A stretch of 64,000 nt of DNA from Marinimicrobium alkaliphilum (GTDB taxonomy: Bacteria > Pseudomonadota > Gammaproteobacteria > Pseudomonadales > Cellvibrionaceae): the NCBI RefSeq assembly GCF_003259155.1, contig NZ_QGMQ01000011.1, positions 1 to 64,000 of the forward strand. Reading direction: 5' to 3'. Position 1 is the first letter of the stretch. Every line of letters starts with the position of its first letter. The notes under the pieces were generated by a model that did not search any database, had not been told where the DNA came from, and saw only the letters and a list, made by a program, of their open reading frames with translations. This document shows positions 20,143 through 30,272 of this stretch, piece after piece. The position numbers and the translations under genes are program-made.

Positions 20143-21174
20143 ATGAAAGTCCTGCTGGTCAAAATGTCGTCCATGGGCGACATTTTTCACACATTCCCGG
20201 CAATCAGCGATCTCAAGGCGGCCCGACCCGACATTGAGCTGCATTGGGTTGTCGAAGAAAACTTTGCCGCTATGGTGCGTTGGCACCCGGGCGTGGACCG
20301 GGTCATCATCAGCCATCAGCGCCGCTGGCTCAAACAACGCAATGGCGCCGCCTGGCGTGAATTCAAAGCCTTTCGCAAGCAACTGCGAGAGACCCAATAC
20401 GACCTGGTGATCGACGCCCAGGCACTGATCAAAAGCATGCTCATCGCCCGCTGCGCCAGAACGCCAGTGGTCGCCGGTTACGACCGCAACTCCCTCCGGG
20501 AAAAGCCCGCCACCTGGGGCTACCACCGCACCTACCGCGTGGCTTACACCGACCATGCGGTGACCCGTAACCGGCTGCTCCTCGCCCAGGCACTCGATTA
20601 TCCGGTGCCGGAAACGCTGAATTTTGGTATTCGTGAGCACTTTGCCGATGTCCGACGCGAAACGGGCACTCTGGTGTTTGTGGTGGGTACCAGCTGGCGC
20701 ACCAAACTGTGGAGCCCGGAGCGCTGGTTCTCACTTGCCGAGCGGGCCGCACAAGCGGGCTATCGTATCGAGGTCATCTGGGGCAGCGACGACGAACATC
20801 AGCTCGCCCAACAGATTGTCGAACAGTGTCCGGCGGCGAGCTGCTCGGGCGAGCGTTTGTCCATTGACGCCGTTGCCCGACGTCTGGTGGCGGCAGCCGG
20901 GGTGGTGGGACTGGACACCGGCTTTGCGCACTTGGCAGGCGCATTGGAAACACCGACCATCGCACTCTATGGTGCCACCTCGCCGGATAAGTACGGCCTG
21001 ATTGGCGAGCACACCTGCAACCTTCAGGTCACACCCGCCCTGCCCTGCATGCCCTGTCACAAACGCCGCTGCGCACTGCTGCCCGAGGGCAGCCTGGACA
21101 CGCCCCCCTGCATGACCGGAATCAGCGCCGAGCAGGTATGGCTGCCGCTGCAACGGCTAATGAAACAAACCTAG
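20143..21174 (+). CDS. waaC: ADP-heptose:LPS heptosyltransferase I
   Basis: 343-aa GT9-family glycosyltransferase that adds the first L-glycero-D-manno-heptose to Kdo of the LPS inner core at the cytoplasmic face of the inner membrane. The N-terminus MKVLLVKMSSMGDIFHTFPA is characteristic of WaaC. The C-terminal nucleotide-sugar region contains VVGLDTGFAHLAGALETPTIALYGATSP, broken here only by normal family variation. It follows the DUF6165 gene by 3 nt and precedes a GT4 gene by 9 nt, consistent with an LPS-core operon. Confidence 0.93.
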   Translation: MKVLLVKMSSMGDIFHTFPAISDLKAARPDIELHWVVEENFAAMVRWHPGVDRVIISHQRRWLKQRNGAAWREFKAFRKQLRETQYDLVIDAQALIKSMLIARCARTPVVAGYDRNSLREKPATWGYHRTYRVAYTDHAVTRNRLLLAQALDYPVPETLNFGIREHFADVRRETGTLVFVVGTSWRTKLWSPERWFSLAERAAQAGYRIEVIWGSDDEHQLAQQIVEQCPAASCSGERLSIDAVARRLVAAAGVVGLDTGFAHLAGALETPTIALYGATSPDKYGLIGEHTCNLQVTPALPCMPCHKRRCALLPEGSLDTPPCMTGISAEQVWLPLQRLMKQT

Positions 21175-21183
21175 GTTTATCGT

Positions 21184-22251
21184 ATGCGTATTTTGTTTAT
21201 CAAACACAGCCTGGATCGTTCCGAATTGGACATGGTGATGGCACTGCATCAACGCGGGGTCTACATCCGGGTCCTGGCATTGCCCGGATCCCTCGGCAGT
21301 GACCAGATGGCGGCAGAAGGCATCTTTATCGCCTCCAAAAATTATCGCTCCAAAATCAGCATTCCGTTGATTTCTCAGATTCGCGGCCTTATCAAATACC
21401 TGAAATTTGACCTGCTCCACTGTCCAGAGAGCAAGGGCCTGGGTAATGCGATCTTTGCCAGCTATTTTACGCCGGTCAAGATCGTCGCCTACCGCGGCAC
21501 CCTGGCGCGCATTCATCGAACTGACCCCGGTATCTGGCTGGGGCTACTGCACCCCAAGGTCAACAAGATCATCTGCGTCAACCAGTCCATTTACGACTAC
21601 CTGGGAAAGTTTTTTCCCGATCAGAAGCTGATGCTCAACTACAAGGGCTACGACGTCAGCTGGAATCAGTACGACGGCATTGACGAGCAGCCGATGCCCG
21701 CCTGCGCGCAGGACCCGGATGCCTTTGTGGTCATGTATATCGCGGAAGCGAAAAATCGACCCCATAAAGGGCTGGGCACACTGGTCGACGCGATGCATCA
21801 GTTAAAGAGCGAGCAGGTGCATCTGATTTTTATTGGGAGTCACGACGAGAGCGTTGAGAAACAGGCCCTGGCGGGCAAAGCCGGCGCGCGCATTCACTTT
21901 ATGGGCATGCTGCCCTACGCGGCGCAATATCTGAAATATGCCAATACCTTTGTGCTGCCTTCCACCCGCGACGGTTTTCCACGCGTCATCAAGGAAGCCA
22001 TGGCTGAGGGCCTGCCGGTCATAAGTACGGACATCCCCGGCCCGAACGAGCTGGTCATCGACGGTGAAACCGGTCTTTTGGTAGAAGCCGGCTCAGCTAC
22101 CGCCATTGCCACAGCGATTGACACGCTCGCCGCCGACCCGAAAAATTGCCGAGCACTGGGCGAACGCGGCCGACAATTTCTACAGGACAAATTCTCCACC
22201 ACGGCATTCACCGATAAAACTCACGCCCTGTACAAGGCGCTTGTGGGCTAA
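21184..22251 (+). CDS. GT4-family glycosyltransferase
   Basis: 355-aa cytoplasmic glycosyltransferase with a GT-B fold. The C-terminal donor-binding half has STRDGFPRVIKEAMAEGLPV followed by STDIPGPNE and DGETGLLV, typical of retaining GT4 enzymes. The N-terminal half (MRILFIKHSLDRSELDMVMA) is less conserved, as usual for the acceptor side. Its place directly after waaC suggests an LPS core or outer-core sugar transfer; the sugar and acceptor cannot be told. The gap to the channel gene is 14 nt, so co-transcription is likely. Confidence 0.88.
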   Translation: MRILFIKHSLDRSELDMVMALHQRGVYIRVLALPGSLGSDQMAAEGIFIASKNYRSKISIPLISQIRGLIKYLKFDLLHCPESKGLGNAIFASYFTPVKIVAYRGTLARIHRTDPGIWLGLLHPKVNKIICVNQSIYDYLGKFFPDQKLMLNYKGYDVSWNQYDGIDEQPMPACAQDPDAFVVMYIAEAKNRPHKGLGTLVDAMHQLKSEQVHLIFIGSHDESVEKQALAGKAGARIHFMGMLPYAAQYLKYANTFVLPSTRDGFPRVIKEAMAEGLPVISTDIPGPNELVIDGETGLLVEAGSATAIATAIDTLAADPKNCRALGERGRQFLQDKFSTTAFTDKTHALYKALVG

Positions 22252-22265
22252 ACCGGAGTTCATCC

Positions 22266-23522
22266 ATGAAAGAAACACTCGTCGACTGGCTCGAAGGCAT
22301 CGGCCTGGACATGACACCCCTACTGACCTTTGGAATCGTCATGGGGCTGATCCTGGCCATTTCACTGCTGGTGCACATCGTGCTGCATTACGGTGTGCTG
22401 GCAACCATCAGTCGTCTGGCCACCCGCCAGGAGAACACCTGGCGCCGGGCAATCTTTGATCATTCGCTCTTTACCCGTATTGCCTTCGCGCTTCAGGGCA
22501 TCATCATCTACATTCAGGCGGGTGTCTGGCTCGATACCGACTCCGACGCTCAGCAGCTCATCCAGATGCTCTGCCAGCTCTGGATACTGATGTTTGCCAC
22601 GCTAGCCCTGTTTTCATTGCTGGATGTACTGCTCGATATTTTCCGCCGCCATGAATCCAATCGCAAACTGCCGCTGCGCGGGATTTTTCAGAGCGTGAAG
22701 CTGATCGCCGCGATACTCGCGATCATTCTCATGATCTCCATTCTCATCGGGCGCTCACCCCTGATTCTGTTTAGCGGCCTGGGCGCCATGACCGCGGTGC
22801 TGATGCTGGTATTCAAAGACCCGATCATGGGCTTGGTCGCCGGTATCCAGTTGTCGGTGAACAAAATGCTCGCGGTCGGCGACTGGCTGGAAATGCCCAA
22901 GTACGGCGCCGACGGCGAAGTCACCGATGTGGCCCTGACCACCGTCAAGGTACGCAACTGGGACAACACCATTACCACTGTACCAACCTACGCGCTGATC
23001 GCGGACTCCTTCAAGAATTGGCGCGGCATGACTGACGCGGGCGGGCGGCGGATCAGCCGCCCGGTCCACATTGATGCCCGCAGTGTGCACTTTCTGAGTG
23101 AAGAGGAGATCGAACGGCTGCGCAAGGCACAGCTGATTACCGGCTACATTGAGGAAAAACTTGCGGAAATCGAGACCTACAACACCGAGCACAAGGTCGA
23201 TAAAAGTTCGCTCGTCAATGGGCGCCGCCTGACCAACCTCGGTACCTTTCGGGCCTACCTGGCGCGCTATCTGAAAGAGAATCCCAGTATCCATCAGAAC
23301 ATGATCCAGATGGTAAGGCAGATGGAACCCACCGCCCACGGCATCCCGCTGCAGGTCTATGCATTTACCAATGACACGGCCTGGGTCAAATACGAGGCGA
23401 TTCAATCGGACCTGTTCGATCACATTTTTGCGGTCCTGCCGGAGTTTGGCCTGCGCGTGCACCAGGTGCCCACCGGCCACGATATGCAACAGATCGGCTG
23501 CCGTGACCAACCCGACAACTAA
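22266..23522 (+). CDS. ybdG: Mechanosensitive ion channel, YbdG/MscM type
   Basis: 418-aa inner-membrane protein of the MscS superfamily. About five hydrophobic segments occupy residues 15-200, ending in the pore-like helix LILFSGLGAMTAVLMLVFKD. A soluble beta domain follows (DWLEMPKYGADGEVTDV, then NWDNTITTVPTYAL). The length and the C-terminal region with the insertion after NWRGMTDAGGRRI match YbdG (415 aa in E. coli) rather than MscS (286 aa). The family opens under mild hypo-osmotic stress. GGAG lies before the ATG. Tandem with the glycosyltransferase upstream and the reductase 13 nt downstream. Confidence 0.9.
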   Translation: MKETLVDWLEGIGLDMTPLLTFGIVMGLILAISLLVHIVLHYGVLATISRLATRQENTWRRAIFDHSLFTRIAFALQGIIIYIQAGVWLDTDSDAQQLIQMLCQLWILMFATLALFSLLDVLLDIFRRHESNRKLPLRGIFQSVKLIAAILAIILMISILIGRSPLILFSGLGAMTAVLMLVFKDPIMGLVAGIQLSVNKMLAVGDWLEMPKYGADGEVTDVALTTVKVRNWDNTITTVPTYALIADSFKNWRGMTDAGGRRISRPVHIDARSVHFLSEEEIERLRKAQLITGYIEEKLAEIETYNTEHKVDKSSLVNGRRLTNLGTFRAYLARYLKENPSIHQNMIQMVRQMEPTAHGIPLQVYAFTNDTAWVKYEAIQSDLFDHIFAVLPEFGLRVHQVPTGHDMQQIGCRDQPDN

Positions 23523-23535
23523 CAGGAACCAGACC

Positions 23536-24552
23536 ATGATCACCCACGAACCCAATCCCCACTACCGCGCCGACCCCAACCGTTACGCCGCCATGCCCTA
23601 CCGACGCTGCGGCAAAAGCGGCCTGAAATTGCCAGCGCTGTCATTGGGTCTGTGGCAAAACTTCGGCGGCGTGGACTCCTTCAGCAATGCCCGCGCCATG
23701 ATGTTGCGCGCCTTTGATCTGGGCATTACCCATTTTGATCTGGCCAATAACTATGGGCCACCCTACGGTTCGGCAGACGAAACTTTTGGCCGCGTGATGG
23801 ACAGGGATCTGAAACCTTACCGGGATGAGCTGATCATCTCCAACAAGGCCGGCTACGATATGTGGCCCGGGCCTTACGGTATTGGCGGCTCGCGCAAGTA
23901 CCTGGTGGCCAGTTGCGATCAAAGCCTGAAGCGCACCGGCGTGGACTACTTCGATATTTTTTACTCCCACGCACCGGACCCGGAGACACCGCTGGAAGAG
24001 ACCATGCAAGCGCTGGATTACATTGTGCGCTCGGGCCGTGCGCTCTATGTGGGTATCTCCAGTTACTCGCCCGAGGATACCCGGCGGGCAACGGAAATCC
24101 TCAACGACCTGGGCACCCCCCTTCTGATTCACCAACCGCGCTATAACCTCCTCGATCGTTGGATTGAGGATGGATTGACAGACGTACTGGATGATCAGGG
24201 CGTGGGTGCCATTGTGTTCTCACCCCTGAACCAGGGATTGCTCACCGATAAATACCTGCAGGGCATTCCCGAAGGCTCGCGCGCGGCGCGCGCCGAACAG
24301 ATTTACCTGAACGAAAAGGATATTGGCGAAGAAACCCTCGCTGCCATTGCCGCCCTCAACACCATTGCCCAACAACGGGGACAAAGTCTGGCGCAGATGG
24401 CCCTGGCCTGGGTATTGAACAACCCGACCGTAACCAGCGCCATCATTGGTGCCAGCCGGGTGCAGCAGATCGAGGAGTCGGTGGCCGCGTTGGATAAGTT
24501 GGCGTTCAGTGACGATGAGTTGGCGGCGATTGAATCGGTGATCAATCCGTAG
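23536..24552 (+). CDS. yghZ: Aldo/keto reductase, YghZ/Gpr type
   Basis: 338-aa NADPH-dependent reductase of the AKR14/Kvbeta-like group. The frame is open from 23359, but the ATG at 23536 follows AGGAACC and starts the family sequence (YAAMPYRRCGKSGLKLPALS). The catalytic tetrad region is visible: DLANNYGPPYGSADE (Asp, Tyr), NKAG (Lys) and YSHAPDPETPLEETM (His). E. coli YghZ reduces L-glyceraldehyde-3-phosphate and detoxifies methylglyoxal; the same activity is a reasonable expectation. Last gene of the rightward envelope group; repeat cluster C follows. Confidence 0.92.
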   Translation: MITHEPNPHYRADPNRYAAMPYRRCGKSGLKLPALSLGLWQNFGGVDSFSNARAMMLRAFDLGITHFDLANNYGPPYGSADETFGRVMDRDLKPYRDELIISNKAGYDMWPGPYGIGGSRKYLVASCDQSLKRTGVDYFDIFYSHAPDPETPLEETMQALDYIVRSGRALYVGISSYSPEDTRRATEILNDLGTPLLIHQPRYNLLDRWIEDGLTDVLDDQGVGAIVFSPLNQGLLTDKYLQGIPEGSRAARAEQIYLNEKDIGEETLAAIAALNTIAQQRGQSLAQMALAWVLNNPTVTSAIIGASRVQQIEESVAALDKLAFSDDELAAIESVINP

Positions 24553-24579
24553 AGCGATCGGATTTTGCCAGTAAAGATG

Positions 24580-24807
24580 GGTGCGTCATGTGTTGGATTA
24601 CGGCGCAAAAGAGAGGTCGGTGCCTCAGGTGTCGGATTACGGCCTTCGGCCTAATCCGACCTACGGGAAACATCGTGCCATTGCTCAAGTAGGTCGGATT
24701 AGCGCAGCGTAATCCGACACATGAGGCACCCAATCCCAATAAAACACCGTGCCATTGTCCAAGTAGGTCGGATTAGCGCAGCGTAATCCGACACATGAGG
24801 CACCCAA
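24580..24807. repeat. Palindromic repeat cluster C (3 units plus a half unit)
   Basis: A partial copy (TGTTGGATTACGGCGC, 24590s) precedes a full composite: a reverse unit from GGTGCCTCAGGTGTCGG, the linker GAAACATCGTGCCATTGCTCAA, and two forward units of the GCGCAGCGT loop type, each ending ACACATGAGGCACCCAA. It lies between the convergent yghZ and moaE genes. Confidence 0.9.
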
Positions 24808-24825
24808 CCCTAAAAAAACCGCTCA

Positions 24826-25290
24826 CTACCAACGCTTCGCGGCCTGTCGGTCTTTCTCCAGGGCCTCGATCCAGCGTTCGCCGAGGTCGGTTTCCTCTTT
24901 CTTCCAGAACGGCGCCCGGGTTTTCAGGTAATCCATCAAAAACTGCGCAGCCGCAAACGCATCCTCCCGATGCTGACTGGTCACACCCACCAGCACAATC
25001 TGGTCACCCAGGGTCAGACGCCCCACGCGATGGATCACCCGCACTTTCAGCAGACGCCATCGTTCCCGGGCTTCATCGACGATTTCCGTCAGCGCTTTTT
25101 CGGTCATCCCGGGGTAGTGTTCCAGGGTCAAGGCACTCACGTCAGTGTCGAGATTCATGTCCCGCACGCGCCCGACAAAAAACACGACGGCGCCAGCGCC
25201 GGTATCCTGGTGGGTCAGCGCCGCGTACTCAGCGCCCACATCAAAATCCCCGGTTTGCACGGTCACCGAGGGTTGCAGGGATTCAGACAA
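24826..25290 (-). CDS. moaE: Molybdopterin synthase catalytic subunit
   Basis: About 154 aa, cytosolic. MoaE with thiocarboxylated MoaD converts cyclic pyranopterin monophosphate to molybdopterin. Family features: [40 protein letters not shown], RxDAF-like [25 protein letters not shown] with the catalytic lysine. The open frame reaches 25356, but that start would overlap moaC by 74 nt. TTG 25290 (behind a GGGGGG stretch, overlapping the moaC stop) gives the family's usual 150-residue size; GTG codons at 25266 and 25260 are alternatives. moaD, which normally sits between moaC and moaE, is absent. Confidence 0.9.
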   Translation of the reverse strand: MSESLQPSVTVQTGDFDVGAEYAALTHQDTGAGAVVFFVGRVRDMNLDTDVSALTLEHYPGMTEKALTEIVDEARERWRLLKVRVIHRVGRLTLGDQIVLVGVTSQHREDAFAAAQFLMDYLKTRAPFWKKEETDLGERWIEALEKDRQAAKRW

Positions 25291-25771
25291 GTGCCGACGC
25301 CCCCCGCTGATAGTGACCCCGCCGTCCGCCGGATTTTTCCAACAGGCACAGGTCACTGATGGTCATGCCCATATCCACCGCTTTGCACATATCGTAGATG
25401 GTGAGCGCCGCGACGCTGGCGGCGGTCAGCGCCTCCATTTCGACACCGGTCTGTCCACGGAGTTTGCAGTAGCTATGTACCCATATCCGGCTCTGAGCCG
25501 TGTCAATATCGAACTCCACCGCCACCTTGCTCAGCGCCAACGGGTGGCATAGGGGAATCAGGTCCGCTGTTTTTTTTGCCGCCTGAATACCCGCGATACG
25601 CGCGGTCGCCAGTACATCACCTTTCTTCAGTGAATTGTCGACCACCTGCGCCAGAGTTTCCGGGCGCATACTGACCACCGCCTGAGCTCGCGCCTCGCGT
25701 ACCGTGGCGTCCTTATCGGACACATCCACCATACTGGCGTTGCCCTGATTATCGATATGGGTCAAGCTCAT
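25283..25771 (-). CDS. moaC: Cyclic pyranopterin monophosphate synthase accessory protein
   Basis: 162-aa cytosolic enzyme acting with MoaA in the first step of molybdenum cofactor synthesis. Hallmarks: [70 protein letters not shown] and the C-terminal LLEKSGG(R/K). The start ATG overlaps the acnA stop as ATGA, so translation is probably coupled to aconitase; moaE follows with an overlap. This acnA-moaC-moaE arrangement is unusual. Confidence 0.96.
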   Translation of the reverse strand: MSLTHIDNQGNASMVDVSDKDATVREARAQAVVSMRPETLAQVVDNSLKKGDVLATARIAGIQAAKKTADLIPLCHPLALSKVAVEFDIDTAQSRIWVHSYCKLRGQTGVEMEALTAASVAALTIYDMCKAVDMGMTISDLCLLEKSGGRRGHYQRGASALV

Positions 25772-28503
25772 TCAGCCAGCTTCCTCAGCACATAGTGCAA
25801 AATACCGCCATTGCGGAAGTAGTTAAATTCATTGGGTGTGTCGATACGCACTTTGGCTTCAAAGGTGATTGTATCGCCGCCCTCTTTCTTCGCGCTGACC
25901 GTGACGGTTTTGCTGTCCGGGTCCACCTTGGGAATATCAAAATGTTCCCGCCCCGTGAGCCCCAGCGACTCGACCGAATCACCACCGGTAAATTGTAACG
26001 GCAGTATACCCATGCCCACCAGGTTGGAGCGGTGAATACGCTCGTAACTTTCCGCAATGGCCGCACGCACACCCAGCAATGAGGGCCCTTTGGCCGCCCA
26101 ATCCCGCGACGAGCCGGAACCATACTCTTTTCCCGCCAGCACAATCAAGGGCGTACCCGTTTTGCGGTAGTGCTCGGCGGCATCGTAGATGCTCATCACT
26201 TCATCCTCGGGCAAGAAGGTGGTCCAGCTGCCTTCGGTACCCGGTGCCATCTGGTTTTTCAACCGGACGTTGGCAAAGGTGCCACGCATCATGACTTCGT
26301 GATTGCCCCGGCGCGACCCATAGGAATTGAAATCCTTGGGTGACACTCCCCGCTCCTGTAAGTACTTGCCCGCCGGGCTATCCGGCATGATCGCACCGGC
26401 CGGGGAAATATGGTCGGTAGTAATACTGTCACCCACTTTAACCAGGCAGCGCCCACCCTCGATGGCCTCAACCTCAGCGGCCTCTTTTTGAATACCCTCA
26501 AAGAAAGGCGGTTTGCGCACATAGTCTGACTCTGGCCAGTTATACAGCTGACTGTCGTCGGCGGGCAGCGAGCGCCAATCGTCGTCGCCGCTGAAGACAT
26601 CGGCGTACTTATCCGAAAACATCGCCGGCTCCAGGTTATCGGTAATCGCCTTCTGAATGTCCTGACCACTGGGCCAGATTTCCTTGAGGTACACCGGCTC
26701 GCCATTCTTGTCGAGACCCAGCGGTTCCTTGTTCAAATCCATGTTCATATTGCCCGCCAGGGCATAGGCCACCACCAGCGGCGGCGACGCCAGGTAGTTG
26801 GCTTTGACATCCGGGTGAATACGCCCCTCGAAATTGCGGTTGCCCGAAAGTACCGAAGTCACCAACAAATTACCCTTGTGAATAGCGTGTCCAATTTCAT
26901 CGGGCAGTGGCCCGGAGTTACCGATACAGGTGGTACAGCCATAACCCACCAAATAAAAGCCCAGAGCCTCAAGATCTTCCAGTAAACCCGCCTTGACCAA
27001 GTAATCGGTCACCACTTTCGACCCGGGTGCCAAGCTGGTTTTTACCCAGGGCTTGCTCACCAGCCCACGCGCTCGGGCATTGCGCGCAAGAAGACCCGCG
27101 GCCATCAGTACCGCCGGATTGGAGGTGTTTGTACAGCTGGTAATCGCGGCGATGACCACGGCACCCTCGCGCAGTAAAAAGTCCTTACCCTGGTAGCTGA
27201 CCTCGACCGCACCCTGCTCCGGCTCTACTTGGGCACCTACCGCGGCACTGCCACCCTCCGCCGCAAAGTCCGCAGCCGTGGTGGCGATGGTGTTCCGGTA
27301 ATGCTCACTCTGCTCTTCCAACAGCTTGTGGAAGCTGCTCTTCGCCTGCTTGAGCGCAATCCGGTCCTGGGGCCGTTTCGGTCCAGCCAAAGACGGCTCC
27401 ACTTTGCCCAGATCAAGGGTCAGCAGATCGCTGTATTCCGCCTCGGGTGTATTGTCATCATGCCAGAGTCCCATAGCCTCCATGTAGGCCTTGACCAAGG
27501 CCACCTGGTCTTTACTGCGGCCGGTAAACGTCAGGTAGTCCAGGGTCTGCTGATCCACCGGAAAGATGCCGCAGGTCGCACCGTACTCCGGTGCCATGTT
27601 GCCGATGGTGGCCCGATCCGCCAGGGTCAGGTTTTTCAGGCCCGGGCCAAAGAATTCAACGAACTTACCCACCACGCCGAGGTTGCGCAGCTTCTGGGTC
27701 ACCGTGAGCACAAGATCCGTGGCGGTGGCCCCCTCCGGCAACTTGCCGGTGAACTTGAAGCCCACCACCTGCGGAATCAGCATTGAGATCGGCTGTCCCA
27801 GCATGGCGGCTTCCGCCTCGATGCCGCCTACCCCCCAGCCCAGTACACCCAGGCCATTGATCATGGTGGTGTGGGAGTCGGTACCCACCAGGGTGTCAGG
27901 ATAAGCCAGGCGCTTGCCGTCCTTATCGACACTGAACACGCCCCGCGCCAGGTACTCCAGATTGACCTGATGCACGATGCCAGTGCCCGGCGGCACCACC
28001 TTGAAGTTGTCAAAGGCCTTCTGTCCCCAGCGCAAAAACTGGTAGCGCTCCCGGTTGCGCTCGATCTCTACCGCCGTATTCTTGCCGAGTGAATCGGCGC
28101 TCCCGTAGTGGTCCACCATCACCGAATGATCGATGACCAGCTCCACCGGCGACAGGGGGTTGATCTGCTCTGGCTTGCCCCCGAGCTGCTTGACCGCATC
28201 GCGCATGGCCGCCAGATCGACGATGGCGGGAACGCCGGTGAAATCCTGCAGTACCACCCGGGCGGGCACAAAAGCAATCTCCTGGGAGGGCTCAGCTTTG
28301 GGGTCCCACTGCGCCAGGGCGTCGATGTCCGACGGGCTGACAAAGTCTTCCCCCTCATGGCGCAGCAAGTTCTCCAGGAGGATTTTCAGCGAAAACGGCA
28401 GTTTATCCACCGGATACTTTTCCTGTAACCGGGTAAAGGGGTAGATGGTGTAGGTTTTACCCGCGACCTCTAACGACTCGCTCACTTGCCAGGATTTAGC
28501 CAT
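25768..28503 (-). CDS. acnA: Aconitate hydratase A
   Basis: 911-aa [4Fe-4S] enzyme interconverting citrate and isocitrate in the TCA cycle. The cluster cysteines lie in [10 protein letters not shown] and [13 protein letters not shown]. Substrate-site signatures include [41 protein letters not shown] and [13 protein letters not shown]. Length and N-terminus fit AcnA (891 aa in E. coli) and not AcnB. GAGG lies before the ATG. It is the first gene of a leftward unit with moaC and moaE, and is divergent from the GST gene. Confidence 0.97.
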   Translation of the reverse strand: MAKSWQVSESLEVAGKTYTIYPFTRLQEKYPVDKLPFSLKILLENLLRHEGEDFVSPSDIDALAQWDPKAEPSQEIAFVPARVVLQDFTGVPAIVDLAAMRDAVKQLGGKPEQINPLSPVELVIDHSVMVDHYGSADSLGKNTAVEIERNRERYQFLRWGQKAFDNFKVVPPGTGIVHQVNLEYLARGVFSVDKDGKRLAYPDTLVGTDSHTTMINGLGVLGWGVGGIEAEAAMLGQPISMLIPQVVGFKFTGKLPEGATATDLVLTVTQKLRNLGVVGKFVEFFGPGLKNLTLADRATIGNMAPEYGATCGIFPVDQQTLDYLTFTGRSKDQVALVKAYMEAMGLWHDDNTPEAEYSDLLTLDLGKVEPSLAGPKRPQDRIALKQAKSSFHKLLEEQSEHYRNTIATTAADFAAEGGSAAVGAQVEPEQGAVEVSYQGKDFLLREGAVVIAAITSCTNTSNPAVLMAAGLLARNARARGLVSKPWVKTSLAPGSKVVTDYLVKAGLLEDLEALGFYLVGYGCTTCIGNSGPLPDEIGHAIHKGNLLVTSVLSGNRNFEGRIHPDVKANYLASPPLVVAYALAGNMNMDLNKEPLGLDKNGEPVYLKEIWPSGQDIQKAITDNLEPAMFSDKYADVFSGDDDWRSLPADDSQLYNWPESDYVRKPPFFEGIQKEAAEVEAIEGGRCLVKVGDSITTDHISPAGAIMPDSPAGKYLQERGVSPKDFNSYGSRRGNHEVMMRGTFANVRLKNQMAPGTEGSWTTFLPEDEVMSIYDAAEHYRKTGTPLIVLAGKEYGSGSSRDWAAKGPSLLGVRAAIAESYERIHRSNLVGMGILPLQFTGGDSVESLGLTGREHFDIPKVDPDSKTVTVSAKKEGGDTITFEAKVRIDTPNEFNYFRNGGILHYVLRKLAE

Positions 28504-28682
28504 GGTAACCTCACTGTGTTCGGTGGCTGGAGCGCCCGAATAAGGCGCAATCGGAATACTCTAAGCCTATGTCACAGTTGGCCATTTCGCCAGTTTCACC
28601 CCGGTTAAATTTGGCGCATTTTCAGTGGCTTGCGGTTCATAGGCTATACTCTGGATTTGGCCGCAAACACGCAGAGGTACGC

Positions 28683-29393
28683 ATGCACAACCCACCGATT
28701 TTCCGTCGCTGGCCCGCCCGCAACCCGAACGTGATCCAGCTCTACTCCATGAACACGCCCAACGGCATCAAAGTCGCCTTGGCTCTGGAGGAGATGCACC
28801 TGGCCTATGAGCCTCACACGATCAATATTCTCGAGGGTCACCAGCACACCCCGGAATTCATGTCGATCAGCCCCAACGGCAAGATCCCCGCACTGTACGA
28901 CCCGGATGGGCCAGACGACCACCCCATCAGCCTGATGGAATCCGCCGCCATTTTGCTCTATCTGAGTCGAAAAACCGGGGAGTACGCGCCTTTGGACGGC
29001 GCCGGGCGCAGCGCCTGCGAACAGTGGTTATTCTTCCAAATGGGGCATATTGGCCCCATGTTCGGCCAATTTGGGCACTTTTACGTCTACGCCAAAGACA
29101 AGTGCGACCACCCCTACCCCACGGACCGCTACGCCAAGGAAACCCGGCGGTTACTGGGCGTGCTGGAGCATCACCTGGCAGGCAGGCACTATATGCTGGG
29201 GGAGAGTTACAGTATCGTGGATATGAGCATCTGCCCGTGGGTGGAGTGCTTGAGCAGCTTCTATAAGGCGGAGGATTTTTTGCGCCTTGGGGATTTTATT
29301 GCCGTCAACGACTGGCTCGCACGCTGCACAGAACGCCCCGCCTACATAAAGGCCCGGGACGTCTGTGCGCTGCCGGAAACCAGCTCTACCTAG
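28683..29393 (+). CDS. Glutathione S-transferase, Nu-class/YfcG-like
   Basis: 236-aa cytosolic thioredoxin-fold protein. The N-terminal domain carries IQLYSMNTPNGIKVALALEE, where the Thr/Asn pair replaces a catalytic Ser/Tyr as in YfcG/YghU, and NPNGKIPAL plus MESAAILLYL for glutathione binding. The C-terminal helical domain has YSIVDMSICPW, the folding motif of GSTs. YfcG-type proteins act as glutathione-dependent disulfide reductases, so that role is more likely than xenobiotic conjugation. The open frame begins at 28569, but ATG 28683 fits the family start. Stop codon shared with the convergent DUF481 gene in CTAG. Confidence 0.88.
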   Translation: MHNPPIFRRWPARNPNVIQLYSMNTPNGIKVALALEEMHLAYEPHTINILEGHQHTPEFMSISPNGKIPALYDPDGPDDHPISLMESAAILLYLSRKTGEYAPLDGAGRSACEQWLFFQMGHIGPMFGQFGHFYVYAKDKCDHPYPTDRYAKETRRLLGVLEHHLAGRHYMLGESYSIVDMSICPWVECLSSFYKAEDFLRLGDFIAVNDWLARCTERPAYIKARDVCALPETSST

Positions 29394-30154
29394 AAGGTAT
29401 ACACCAGGTTGGCATAGGTTGTGGTATCGGTGTTTTCCTTGCCGGGCGCCACATCGCTGTTGCGCTGCGCCTCAAACCCCACCCGCATCTGCATGGAATT
29501 GTTGATCCGGGCAGACACCGATGTATCGGACGTGGTCCGGGTATTGTCTTCGCCCGACTCCACAGCCAGCGTCTGACGGAAGGTGGCCGTTTCACTGATC
29601 ACCCAGCGGTAGTTGACACCGGCGCGCAACAAAGCGCCCTCTTCGGTCTGGTACAAACCGTCTCCAAGCGCGGCGCGAGCGCGGAAGTAACCGGGACCCA
29701 CCTCATAGTCAAACCGATGGCGCTCAGAATCGACCAGCCGGTCGCTATAACCCACAGCGACCGTCGTATATTCAACGTAGGAGCCGAACTGGTCATCGGT
29801 ATAGGAACCATAGACAAACAGACTTTTGTAGTCCTCGGTCAATTTGTAACCACTGCGGGCCGAAAGATAATACCGCTCTGCAGTTTTTTCCGTGCTGCGC
29901 TCGCCATCCGGTAAGGTAATCACGTCCTCTTTGAAGCGCGCGCTGACCTGATACTGATTCTGCCAACGCTCCAAGTCCTGCTCGGCATTAAAGCGTCCGT
30001 TAAAGCTGGTGGTCTCGGTGTTGCCCGAGGTAATCAGAGCACCGAACTCCGCGGAGGCTGTCCAGGGGCTGTCGCGATCCTCTGCGGCGGCGCTGCTACT
30101 GATTGCGGCACCGGCAACGGCCAATGCACCAGTCATTAGGGTTTTGTACTTCAT
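29390..30154 (-). CDS. DUF481 (YdiY-like) outer-membrane protein
   Basis: 254-aa exported protein: signal peptide ending near SSSAAAEDRD, then alternating amphipathic strands typical of a beta-barrel. The opening WTASAEFGALITSGNTETTSFNG is the DUF481 signature, and the C-terminus ends in an aromatic (YANLVYTF), the Bam recognition pattern. Function of the family is not established; some members are acid- or salt-induced. Monocistronic, divergent from dusA, convergent with the GST gene. Confidence 0.87.
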   Translation of the reverse strand: MKYKTLMTGALAVAGAAISSSAAAEDRDSPWTASAEFGALITSGNTETTSFNGRFNAEQDLERWQNQYQVSARFKEDVITLPDGERSTEKTAERYYLSARSGYKLTEDYKSLFVYGSYTDDQFGSYVEYTTVAVGYSDRLVDSERHRFDYEVGPGYFRARAALGDGLYQTEEGALLRAGVNYRWVISETATFRQTLAVESGEDNTRTTSDTSVSARINNSMQMRVGFEAQRNSDVAPGKENTDTTTYANLVYTF

Positions 30155-30272
30155 AAGGCTGAGTTTCCTTCTACTTCTACGGGATAATCATCGAAATTCG
30201 CCTATATGATAGCAGGATTAGAGCGATTTGCCGGGCCGTGTTAGAATGACGCAAATTTTGTACAGAGCCACT

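Noticed and set aside
18094-20640. 848-residue open frame antisense to ybiT, DUF6165 and waaC
   Set aside because: It mirrors strongly conserved genes, has no family-like sequence or ribosome-binding site and is explained by high-GC codon bias of the sense strand.
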